Below, in pieces: positions 55,258 to 64,000 of a stretch of 64,000 nt of DNA. The DNA lies in NCBI GenBank assembly GCA_034401795.1, contig CM067370.1, forward strand, positions 54,561,380-54,625,379, read 5' to 3'. Source of the DNA: Chaetoderma sp. LZ-2023a. Taxonomy: Eukaryota; Mollusca; Caudofoveata; Chaetodermatida; Chaetodermatidae. A model generated the notes under the pieces. That model was not told the DNA's origin, made no database searches, and saw only the letters and a list, made by a program, of their open reading frames with translations. The translations under genes and the position numbers were made by a program. Each line of letters begins with the position of its first letter. The stretch's first letter is position 1.

Positions 55258-55492
55258 TTAATCCTTTAACACTCAAATTATTTCAAGAAAATTTAAATTT
55301 TCTCATAGAAAATGTTCATTTGCAGACCAAGAGAAAACTGTTTTTGAAAATTTATCACTGGAATGACTGGCTCGGTTATCGAGCCAGTCAATCCAGTGGT
55401 AAATTTTCAAAAATAGTCTTGGTCTGCAAATGGACATTTCTCAAGACCATTGCAGAAGCTGTTTTTGGTCGATATGAGGGATAAAGGGTTAA
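55258..55492. mobile_element. TTAA MITE (family M), complete
   Basis: TTAATCCTTTAACACTCAA to GGGATAAAGGGTTAA. Its core gaatgactggctcggttatc / gagccagtcaatccagtggt is the cleanest palindrome of the family. Confidence 0.85.
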
Positions 55493-57498
55493 ATATATAA
55501 TTGAGTTAGTATTTACAAAGATTCAATAATCTGTCATGTGTCTGCATAGCCTATAACAATACATATTTTAAACAGAATTGACAGAAATGGGGCAACCGGG
55601 AAGTACAAAATCTACATTTGGTCAACATAATTTAGATGGTGTACTTGCCCCTGTGGGCAACACAATATTTTTCTAATTTTCAAGCCCTGATCTGACCTTA
55701 GTACACCACATTGTGATTCATAACATGGTCTCCTAATACAGGACAGAATGTATTTTTTCTACAAATATGACATTGTAACATACCAAGATTCGTGCAGACA
55801 AACTTTGTCCGACATCTTTTTGTTTTTCAAGCTTATGAATGTCTGATAGCAAATTAAGGTAGGTAGTTAAATTATAGTTGATTGGTACCTATAGTACCTA
55901 TAATACCGCTAGTTTGTATGTGTCATTACAGAATGAGAATGTGACATACATGATCCTGTCATATAAACATTATTACAATGTGAACATGCTTTATTACATC
56001 ATGTAGATAGTAAACAACTGTAATAATGTATACATGGCATATATATCTGATGTGACAGTTATTAATATGCGAATATTATTATAGTTTCATGCTTTATTTC
56101 TTTCTAGATTTAGGCAAATGTATTAATGTATATTTGCTGCAAGAGAATACCTCTTGTAAATGGTGATTGTGTTTATCTGCTGTACCTTTGATGAAATGGG
56201 GGATTGACTACCAGGAGGTATCTGGTCTTAGTTACCGGCCTTCCGATGCAGAACTGCATCATCTGTTGGTTGCAGAATGTTTGGCGAAGAAATATCTGAA
56301 CTTAGTTCAATTGTACATATGACGTATACTGTAAAAACTTATATATCAGTCTGAATAAAGCAATACAAAGTTAGGGAATGCAGGTGATGAACAGACTGTG
56401 AAAATTTGCACAAAAATCATTTACGATACATCACCTATTCATAACAGCATCCATAATAGAAGTTGCATGTCATTTTTTTAGGTCGAGCCATTTCAATTTC
56501 TTAGCAGTTTTAAAACAGCAAATGTATCGAATAGAAGTCGCATCCAAATTTCAGCAGTTTGTGAAAAGAAACGTTTTTTGTCAGTTAAAAAAATTATAAA
56601 TATCAAATAAAAAGAAATTTGAAAATAAATTTTGCAGTAACTACACGGAAACGGTATCGAAATTATGGTACTTCCTTATATGAAACAACTACTATCAATG
56701 AAAAATGTTGTCAAATGGGTACCCATCAAGCGGAGGTAATCGGATCGAATGTATAATACTCGGTCACCATCACATAATGATTACTATATGTATATATGTA
56801 TATAGTATATTAGGTCCGTAAATCGCAGACAATTATACTGAGTACTTGCTCTTAGTATTCATACTTCTTAATTTTATGCATTTAAGCCGTTCACTCTCGT
56901 AGCTACTCCGATATGTACTCGAGGGTACCCGCCTATTTATATTTCACAAATATCTACCCGGGTACAAATATTAGCGTTTTCGCTCTACTTTAGCAATGAC
57001 ATAAACTTGTCCTATAGTGGAAGCTGATTTATCACATGATTTGTATTTTTTCTCGAAGATATTTTATGTCACAATTTTGATTAATTTTGATGAAATAAAT
57101 GGTGTCTATTAAAGCATACTCAATATTTAGGCGGTCCCATTTAATAATTTTAGTCCTGTGATGATGGATATAAGGTATACATTAAGTAGTCGTAAGACGG
57201 CAAGAATCTATGCCGTAAAATTGTGTTCTATTTTTATGCTAATTTTTTTAATCATTTTAGAGAATCGATTTCAATTTTTTCTTGAACTATTCCTAATAGA
57301 CACCCCTACCCCCCCCCCCCCACCCCCACACACACACCCACTTTCTCAGAGCTTTGGATTAAAAGAATTTACAGCCCTATTAGAAGCTGCGGTTCCTAAT
57401 GAGTGAGTTATGGTACTATAAGAGAGCATCTGTTTACTGGTCACATATTGGTGCTCTGTAAAGGGCTATAAAATGTACAATATTATACTCTGCACAAG
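55493..57498. other. Intronic sequence, no exon recognised
   Basis: AT-rich. It contains gttgcccctg-like words shared with 36260-36620 at 55590-55690, and a C-run at 57308-57322. The 82-codon ORF at 57158-57406 is not supported. Confidence 0.45.
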
Positions 57499-57668
57499 TT
57501 AATCCTTTCATGATTAAATTACCCATATCTCATTTTCAAGACACCCATACAGGAAAATTATTAAATATTTCCTTGCCTTCCAGTCAAATTAATTTCAAAA
57601 TATTCACAAGAATAAGTTTTATTTTGTAACAAATATATATTTTCAAGATTTGTCAGTGAAAGGATTAA
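57499..57668. mobile_element. TTAA MITE (family N), abutting a GTF2H3 exon
   Basis: It runs from TTAATCCTTTCATGATTAA to GTCAGTGAAAGGATTAA with TTAA at both edges, and has the family interior atctcattttcaagacaccc and ccttccagtcaaattaattt. Its right edge is five bases from the last exon base I infer at 57673. Confidence 0.8.
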
Positions 57669-57672
57669 GCAC

Positions 57673-57751
57673 TCTCCATAAAGGATACAACATAATGACA
57701 TCGCCAGTGATCCGGCTATCAGTGAATCTGAAAACACATCACCTTCCAATC
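57673..57751 (-). CDS. GTF2H3: GTF2H3 exon (SLIAGSLAMSLC), donor side uncertain
   Basis: After the acceptor tctctacag the exon starts with two bases of a split codon, then encodes LEGDVFSDSLIAGSLAMSLC and CILYG. This fits human [21 protein letters not shown], the helix-strand region of the A-like fold. The only GT near the expected end is in gagagtgctt (57671-57672), a weak donor, and an N-family MITE begins right beside it. The 3' boundary is therefore a guess. Earlier exons should lie beyond 57751 but were not recognised, so they may be past the DIRS element that starts at 58514 or outside the window. Confidence 0.75.
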
Positions 57752-57902
57752 CTGTAGAGAAACAACTAACCAGTAAGATCTGTTAAAGATTTCAAAACAT
57801 TTTCTTGACAGACAGAAAAATTAATTAATCAAGTTACAGTTATCTGACCCAATTAACGGCATGTTTTGAGAATACAGCCTTGCCCACCAAACATCGTGTT
57901 TA

Positions 57903-58074
57903 TTAACCTTTTAACGGTACCTAGAAGTGGTTTTTAGTAACGTCCTTTTGCAGGTCAAGAGCAAATTCTTGAAAATTTGCCAACTGAAATAGCTGGCTGG
58001 GTAACCAGTCAATCCAGTGCTTGGCCTGAAAATATATAGATTTTCCTGATGAATTTTGACCAGTAAAGGATTAA
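57903..58074. mobile_element. TTAA MITE (family M), diverged
   Basis: TTAACCTTTTAACGGTACC to AGTAAAGGATTAA, containing gcaggtcaagagcaaattct and tggctgggtaaccagtcaat. Confidence 0.7.
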
Positions 58075-58513
58075 AATGGAAAGCTATGCATATGTTGGAG
58101 GTTAGGGCATAGACAGCCTCCAATGTAATTATATGTGTAAATTGTTTTCGTAATCAGTACTATATTAAACCCCCATTAGAAATTGCACATCATTATCTAT
58201 ATGTGACTAATCTATCAATACCGGCAACTAACTAATGTAGGCAAACATTTATTATACACATTGCTGATATTCAGAGTGAATTCTTTCTGCAAAACTTATG
58301 AAATTAACCCCTCTTATGTCAACAGCCAATTAAAGCGCTCAAAATACTATTTATTTCAATTAACCATTTAATTGCCAATACCTTTCAAGGAGACTTTGAT
58401 TATTGCAATCAAAAAAGAGTATTTTTAAAAATTTATAATGAAAATTTACAAAAAAAATACGATGCTGTTATTCTTTCGAATGGGCATTCATAAAAGTGTA
58501 ATGGTAACGAAAT
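58075..58513. other. No gene recognised
   Basis: AT-rich sequence before the second DIRS family. A very diverged M-like block may lie at 58360-58490. Confidence 0.35.
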
Positions 58514-58870
58514 GAAGGAGATTTCAATTTCCCTTTCTCCGAGATCTAACAATACTTACCATTATATTACTCTTGATAATACAAGCTAGCAGCTCTAGGA
58601 ATCTAGATTTAGAAAGCTTTACCGGCTCTTGGAACCAGGTACCCGGTTCCCAACAAACGGGTACCCGCCCGCCAGTGAAGCTCATATTGTTTGCATAGCT
58701 ACCAAACAAGAGCATACCTATGGCTTGCCTCCGTGGGGCTGGGAGGCAGGGTCCGTAATATAATGGTAAGCATTGTTAGATCTCGGAGAAAGGGAAATTG
58801 AAATTTCCTTCATTCTCCTTCGATCAATACTTACCATTATATTACTCTTGATAACACCAGATTTAGACGG
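58514..58870 (-). repeat. Copy E terminal repeat and complementary region
   Basis: aatttccctttctccgagat (about 58526-58545) is found inverted as atctcggagaaagggaaatt (about 58780-58800). In addition ataatataatggtaagcatt (58756) is the inverse of both aatacttaccattatattac (58552) and the copy at 58830-58850. This set of inverted and direct copies of the same end sequences is what a DIRS terminal repeat next to its internal complementary region should look like. Confidence 0.65.
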
Positions 58871-59163
58871 CAACCTGGTGGGAAGGGGCAAGCCATACAT
58901 AGATTCTTTTGCCCGGAGAAAGATCTTAGACTTAAACTTGACAAGTTTAGGGACCGAATCACATTCGCATCACCGCCTCCCCCCACTTTTTCTCCTAAGA
59001 AAAGGGAGAGAACTCACGAACATGCATCTCGCCTGAAACACGAATATGCGAAGAGGGTTAACTGCTCTTTGCATATATTAGCCTGAGAATGCGCATGAAT
59101 ATATAAGATGAATGATCATGATACATGTATATAAACATAATACAAAAAAACGTCAAACTTGAA

Positions 59164-60533
59164 TTACCTATGAATATTGGATTTCAGACGTGGAGCCATC
59201 AACCAAGCACTTTTTCGACCATACGTGACATTCATGGTTTTAATCCTCTCGCTTGACCATGTCTGTTCCATAACTTTTGTTTTTTCAAGCATCAAAAGGG
59301 AGAAGTGCAAAACAGCTAAAGCGAGTGGATTGGCGGAGTCTGACACCTCCCTCATATAGTACTCCGTGAAAGAGGACTCACAGTGTCATTGTGCAACAGC
59401 CATGATGTCCTCTAACGAAACACCATTGTAAAGGGTGGTCGAGGCGGCTATTCCTCTAACATCGTGAGCCCTTGCGCATTGCACCTGGTGGCCCGTCGCA
59501 ATCTCATGGGTAGTCTGAATGCATTTGACTACCCAACGAGAGATAGAATCCATGGATGCGGCACCATATGGCTTCTTATGGCAGATCCGCAGATGTCTAT
59601 CATTTGACCGAAAAAGAGTCCGTCCGTTTTTTGTACTTAGTCAAAGCATGGACTGGACACCAGACACTGGCATCACGATCAAACCTAGTTAGTTTCGGTA
59701 TAATGATCGGTTTGCCGGGACATTTCAAAGATTGATTCTTTGACATAAACTGTGCTCTTGCCAGTAGTCACAGACCCTCTCCGGAGACAATAAATCGGTC
59801 CCTCTGCTAAAAGCGCATGGATCTCACTGCGCCTTCTCGCTGAGGAAGCTGCCAATAGGAAAACCACCTTTAGAGTCAAATGCTTTAGACTAGCCGAACC
59901 CAAGGGTTCGAAAGGATGCTTGGCCAGTACATTAAGCACCAAAGATAGACTCCAGGATGGAATGACTACCGGTTGTCTCGGTCGGAGATCGCTCATTCCT
60001 TTCACCATCACATTCAACTGGGCCACCTCTGGACTATCCCTGTTGGCTAGACATCGGATAACTGATGCCAAAGCTGACTTGTATCCAGCAATTGTGACAG
60101 GAGCCAGTCCTGAATAGAACACAGAGAAAATCTGCTATTTGCTGAATAGTGGATTGAAAGGTATCAATACCCTTTCCTTCACACCACTCTGCAAATTTGT
60201 TAACCTTGTGGTTATATGACTTGAAAGTTGACCTTCTCGCGGCTGCGATGAAGCTCGCAGCATGTCGAGAAGAGCCTTCCGACATGGAACGTTGTTTGAT
60301 AACATCCACACAGTCAATTTGAACATTTCGGGCCACTCGTGTAGGAAGCGTCCCTTGGCCTGGGAGATGTTCGGTATCTCAGGTAACTGCACTGGATTGT
60401 CCACCAGCAGATCCAGAAGATCCGTAAACCATGCCATGCTGGGCCAAAATGGCGCTATTAGCAGGACCAGGCACGTGATCTTAACCAAAATCTTTGGTAG
60501 AAGAATGGTGGGCGGATACGCGTAAGCGTGCAT
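59164..60533 (-). pseudogene. DIRS tyrosine recombinase (copy E)
   Basis: It begins with a linker (LIAPFWPSMAWFTDLLDLLV) and an N-terminal DNA-binding segment (FYSGLAPVTIAGYKSALASV). The first arginine box is SARRRSEIHALLAE (about 59810-59850). A frame change near 59697 leads to RFDRDASVWCPVHALTKYKK. Box II is RAHDVRGIAASTTLY (about 59440-59475), and SSFTEYYMREVS (about 59340-59375) holds the nucleophile tyrosine. A TGA replaces the usual tryptophan in VAQ*HCESSF (about 59384). The C-terminal tail ends at a stop at 59164. Confidence 0.85.
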
Positions 60534-60597
60534 CCCTTTCCAGCTTATATAGCGTCTGTATCAACGGTATTTGGATCTGGAATCGGCGAGACATAAG

Positions 60598-61317
60598 TCA
60601 TGATTTGAGCATTTTCCTTTGTGGCGAACAAGTCCACGTTTGGTTTGCCCAATGCTCGAAGATCCTGTGAAGAACTGCAGGGTTGAGAGACCATTCTGTT
60701 GGCAGAATCGTCTGTCTGCGAGGCAAAGCATCCGCTAGAATGTTCAATCGCCCAGGAATGTCAGCTGCTTTCAAAACAACTGAGTAATTCCTGCACCATT
60801 GAATCAAGTGCCACACCTTCATACACAGTGTGGGTGACTTGGTCCCGCCTTGGCGATTTATGTATGTTACTACTGTCGACTTGTCTGACCGTATCAACAT
60901 CACCTTGCCCCTGACTTTTGGAAGAAACCTTTCCAATGCCAGTTCCACTGCCATCATTTCCAACAGATTGATATGCATCTGGATCTCATGGAGAGTCCAT
61001 GTGCCCGAAACCTGGTGTACTCCAAGGCAGGCGCCCACCCCTCCAGCGATGCATCCGTGTACACGGACAGCTGGGGGCGGGGTAGGTGCAGCAAAACCCC
61101 TACTAAGAGATTCTGACGCTTCTTCCACCATAGATGCGACATTATTGGCTCCAAAACTGGTACCAGCTTTGACAGGGGTTCTGTTCTGTTTCCACAGAGA
61201 CCTCAGATACAACTGGATAAGTCTTTGCATCAGAGCAGCGTACGGGATTACCTGCTCCATGGAGACCATCATGACCAGCATCTGAAGAAACCGCCTCGCC
61301 TGAATGTGGTTTCCCAA
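60598..61317 (-). pseudogene. DIRS RNase H (copy E)
   Basis: Two frames are needed. SVYTDASLEGWAPALEY (about 61055) gives the first aspartate, and HINLLEMMAVELALERFL (about 60940) the glutamate. MLIRSDKSTVVTYINRQGGT (about 60855) gives the second aspartate, and KAADIPGRLNILADALPRRQ (about 60740) the last block. SDK replaces the usual SDN, and the usual histidine before PG is replaced by aspartate-isoleucine. Damaged but unmistakable. Confidence 0.85.
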
Positions 61318-61461
61318 TCGAAAACTCTTGAGGATGGCTAACAGACACCACTCTGGGCTCTGACGGGTAAACCCTGCCTTCCTCGAGATCGAATCACATC
61401 CCTAAATAAACGAAATGTTGAGTGGGTGTCAATTCAGATTTCTCCTTGTTGACTATCCAGC

Positions 61462-62260
61462 CTAGATCTGTAACTTCAAAGTCAGAGCAGTATCCACCCC
61501 TAACCTGGCTGGTGTGTCCACCTTGATAAACCAATCATCTATGTAGGTGTGAAGCGCCACGTTCTCTCTCTGAGAAATGCTGTCACCGCTAGGACCATTC
61601 TGGTGAAAACCCTTGGAGCTGTCGACATGCTGAATAGGAGGACCACAAACTTCCATACCTGATTCTGAAACGTGAATCTCTGTGACAACCCTTGTTCACT
61701 GGAATGTGGAAATATGCATCTTTCAGATGGATTGACACACACCACATTCCTTTCCTCAATCCCGCCATTACCGACCTTGGCGTTTCCATTTGGAACCGAG
61801 GCATATGGATAAACCAATTCAATGGCTTGAGATTGAGTACGGGTTTCCACCCCCTTGTGCTCTTGGGGACAAGGAACATGTTTGAATAGAAGCCTGGAGT
61901 GTTCTGGTTTGCTGGTTTTATTGCTCCCTTCAGAAGCAAACCCGACACTTTGTTTTGAATGGCTTCTAACTTGTCTGGCTCCCTTGGTACCGGTGTCCAG
62001 ACAGGTGCCAAAGACAGTTTTGTGGTGGAAAATCCCACCACTCTGGCATGTACCCCTGGGATATCCATCCCAGGACCAGACTGTCTGATGTCACACCTCG
62101 CCAAGCCTCGACGAAACGCATGAGCCTTCCACCTACTATAGACGCATTATGCGGGTGTCTGGCTCGCGATCCGCTCCCCCCCCCCCCTCTCTTGATGAGA
62201 GAGAACCATTTTGGTCTTGGCTTGACCGGTCTAACTGGCACCGCTGTTCCTGTCGCATAG
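61462..62260 (-). pseudogene. DIRS reverse transcriptase (copy E)
   Basis: The leader VGGRLMRFVEAWRGVTSDSL (about 62130) is followed by APVWTPVPREPDKLEAIQNK, LNLKPLNWFIHMPRFQMETP and motif A as CVSIHLKDAYFHIPV. In motif A the catalytic aspartate is histidine (codon at 61727-61729). After a frame change, FQNQVWKFVVLLFSMSTAPR and HTYIDDWFIKVD follow, with the YIDDW active site intact (61531-61545). At least three frame changes occur. Confidence 0.85.
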
Positions 62261-64000
62261 GCACAGTCCAGGCAGATATGAAGGGAGCAACAGTGGGGTG
62301 GGCAGGAACCTCCACAACCTTCTTCACCTTCTTAGCCGCAGGTGGCTGCGAAGAACCAGCAATAGCAGAAGAAGCTGGCTTGGCTTTCGCCTTGCTCTTC
62401 TGCTTTTTGGAAGAACATTGTACAGTCAGCGGTTTCGCTACAGCCCCTAGTGCGTGCGCTTGTCGCACTAGTTCTAGCTGCAGATTAACTGCCAACCGAT
62501 CCTGCGCAATGTTCGCTAAGATGGCCCGCACTTGGCCACCAAAGATGCTAGGGCCATTCAGGGGCGTTCCAAGCAAATGCTCCTTGACGGCGGTAGCTGG
62601 ACGCATATGGTCTAGGACCATCTGCCTCCTGAATTTAGTCACACGCGCTTGCACCCTAGCCATTGGGCCGTCAGCACCAGGCCGTCATTGACTGAAGTAG
62701 GCGATAGAGTGGTTAACAGCACTCATTGCTGCTCTCACTCCCTCATCGCATAGGGACAGGACTTCTTCGTGGTGTACTTGAGACCTGTCCACAAGTGCCG
62801 GAGCGGGGCCACCAGTTCCAGCACTCTGAACCCCAAGCACCCAGCGGTCATCCTCAGTGATCGCTGGAACCACACCGTATTTGTCATACTCGCCTCGAGG
62901 AATACGGCACCTTGCCCGCACCTCCCAGGAGGCCACAGGGAGCTGGCTCTTGGTTAAAAGTTACTTGCTATAAATAGCATCCAACAACTTGAACTATGGA
63001 TCCAGTCCGATGGACTGGATCCGAGCCGCGGGCAAAACCCCATCCTAATCGACACAACCGATGGACGGGGTGTGTCCTTCTCGGCTGTGGCCGAAACCAC
63101 AGACGTGTTCACCCTGGCTAGCCAAGCCAGAGCCTCAGACCAGTCTGTCTCCGAAGAGCACACTCCCGTGAATACATCACCCATTGGCGGCCTCCCGGCT
63201 AGGAGCCACCGCTGGTAAGCCAGAAACACCAGTACCGCATGGTTCCGTCGCCACCTCATTAATTTCACCGGTCCATGGAGTAGGTCCGCACGGTTTTCCG
63301 TAGCGGTTATGGAACCGTGGCCATACACGGGCGCCAACGGCACCCCATGTGTGGCTGCTGGACCAGGCGAGATAGGCGTGTACTAAGCCTGGCCAGCAAC
63401 ACCTGTCACCGTGTCAGTTGGTGGCAAACCAATCAGCACTGGACGGGTGCCCGGTACCGGTGTGGCCTCAACCACGGGCGAAGTGACTGTCCTGGCTTGC
63501 GCCAAGCCAGACAGATGGAGGGCGGTTCCGTCCAGGACGGAATCGACCTCCATGCTCTCCACACGCGGCATCTCAGGCCGCAACAGTCCTCCTCGGCCTC
63601 ATCTTCAGACCCCGAAGAGTCGTCACCAGATGAGGAGACACTGGAGCCATCCTAGCGAACAGCTCCCATGCCCGACGGACCGGCCACGGCTACTGGACCA
63701 CCTCCCTGTCCAAGGACAGGGTCTGTACCAGACACAGGAAGAGACTGTCCTACAGCCTTCGGGAGGTGTCATCTCCAAAACCTCCGGCTGCAGACATGTA
63801 GCACCCCCAGGGGCTGAAATGGATGCTCCACGATTTCATTTCATCCTGCCTGACCCCGCGTCAGACCCAGCCAACTCCTTCTGGGAAAGGAACTCGACCA
63901 ACATCTCGACCGGCCACACTGAACACACATTACACCTACTATCAATGTTACATGGTGAACAACGAAAACAGACATGGTTGTTGTAGGCAACTTTGACGAA
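62136..64000 (-). pseudogene. DIRS Gag-like gene (copy E), 5' part beyond the window
   Basis: The most coherent frames are 62663-62136 and 62936-62685 (minus). They give VLSLCDEGVRAAMSAVNHSI, a stop, then MARVQARVTKFRRQMVLDHM and a lysine-rich segment (SSKKQKSKAKAKPASSA). A run of 10 C (62176-62185) marks the break before RT. Upstream, 62954-64000 is GC-rich with overlapping minus-strand ORFs. It probably holds the N-terminal part, but no motif is identifiable. Confidence 0.65.

Larger units (their letters stand above)
53373..57672 (-). other. GTF2H3 intron (4.3 kb) with four MITEs
   Basis: MITEs lie at 53836-54067, 54815-55040, 55258-55492 and 57499-57668. A poly-C/CACA stretch is at 57307-57340. 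About 14-18 residues of the protein, equivalent to human HRMNKEVKDNQEMKSRIL, should be encoded in this interval or spliced differently. I found no convincing exon for them. Confidence 0.5.
58514..64000 (-). mobile_element. Second DIRS family (copy E), 5' end beyond the window
   Basis: On the minus strand the order is gag (64000-62136), RT (about 62260-61462), RNase H (about 61317-60598), tyrosine recombinase (about 60533-59164), then internal complementary region and right terminal repeat (58870-58514). Its proteins are only moderately similar to those of copies A-D and its DNA is clearly different and more GC-rich, so it is a separate family. It lies upstream of the last recognisable GTF2H3 exon, in the same orientation as that gene. 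All ORFs are damaged. Confidence 0.85.

Noticed and set aside
57158-57406. 82-codon ORF containing a proline/histidine run
   Set aside because: The run comes from a C-tract and CACA simple repeat; no supporting context.
59177-62691. Plus-strand ORFs up to 180 codons (for example 62149-62691)
   Set aside because: They are shadows of the minus-strand DIRS copy E genes, which carry the recognisable motifs.
63411-63986. 191-codon + strand ORF
   Set aside because: GC-rich region opposite the presumed DIRS gag; no motif in this frame.

Overview
The window is nuclear DNA from an animal. It is AT-rich, its real genes are split into short exons with GT/AG splice sites, and most of it is mobile-element debris. 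DIRS retrotransposons, TTAA-flanked palindromic MITEs, Helitron-like repeats with tandem cores and a tRNA-derived SINE together suggest an invertebrate, perhaps a marine lophotrochozoan such as a mollusc. The species cannot be fixed from this sequence.

Two host genes are recognisable, both only in part. The first is a vitamin K epoxide reductase gene (VKORC1 family) on the + strand, with exon 2 at 9119-9228 and the last exon at 13996-14222. Its first exon was not found. The second is GTF2H3, the p34 subunit of TFIIH, on the - strand. Six exons lie between 57751 and 46158, with the stop codon at 46158-46160. Its N-terminal exons were not seen, and two internal coding pieces could not be located. 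One is the linker before the 53298-53372 exon; the other is part of the C-terminal zinc finger.

Layout. 1-6663: two DIRS pieces in opposite orientation, meeting at about 1331. 6664-9118: degenerate tandem repeats and a Helitron-like repeat. 9119-14222: VKORC1 exons around an intron filled with a 1.5 kb foldback element, a MITE, a SINE, an AT microsatellite and tandem repeats. 14223-19880: dispersed repeats. 19998-23811: a 3.8 kb element with long inverted repeats carrying a broken gene of a recurrent, uncharacterised animal protein family; it sits inside a TTAA MITE. 24753-33810: an almost full-length DIRS copy (inverted terminal repeats, gag, RT, RNase H remnant, tyrosine recombinase, internal complementary region), with a Helitron-like element inside its left terminal repeat. 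33862-43258: Helitron-like repeats, a second nested foldback element, a 28-bp minisatellite and a tandem array. 43507-45895: an internally deleted DIRS copy containing a fragment of another reverse transcriptase. 46158-57751: GTF2H3 with MITE-rich introns. 58514-64000: a second DIRS family on the - strand, running off the window end.

All retroelement and transposon genes seen are damaged by frameshifts, stops, deletions or altered catalytic residues, so nothing in the window looks autonomously active. Exon ends and frames were read by eye; identities of the two host genes rest on recalled human protein and exon structure, not on a search.
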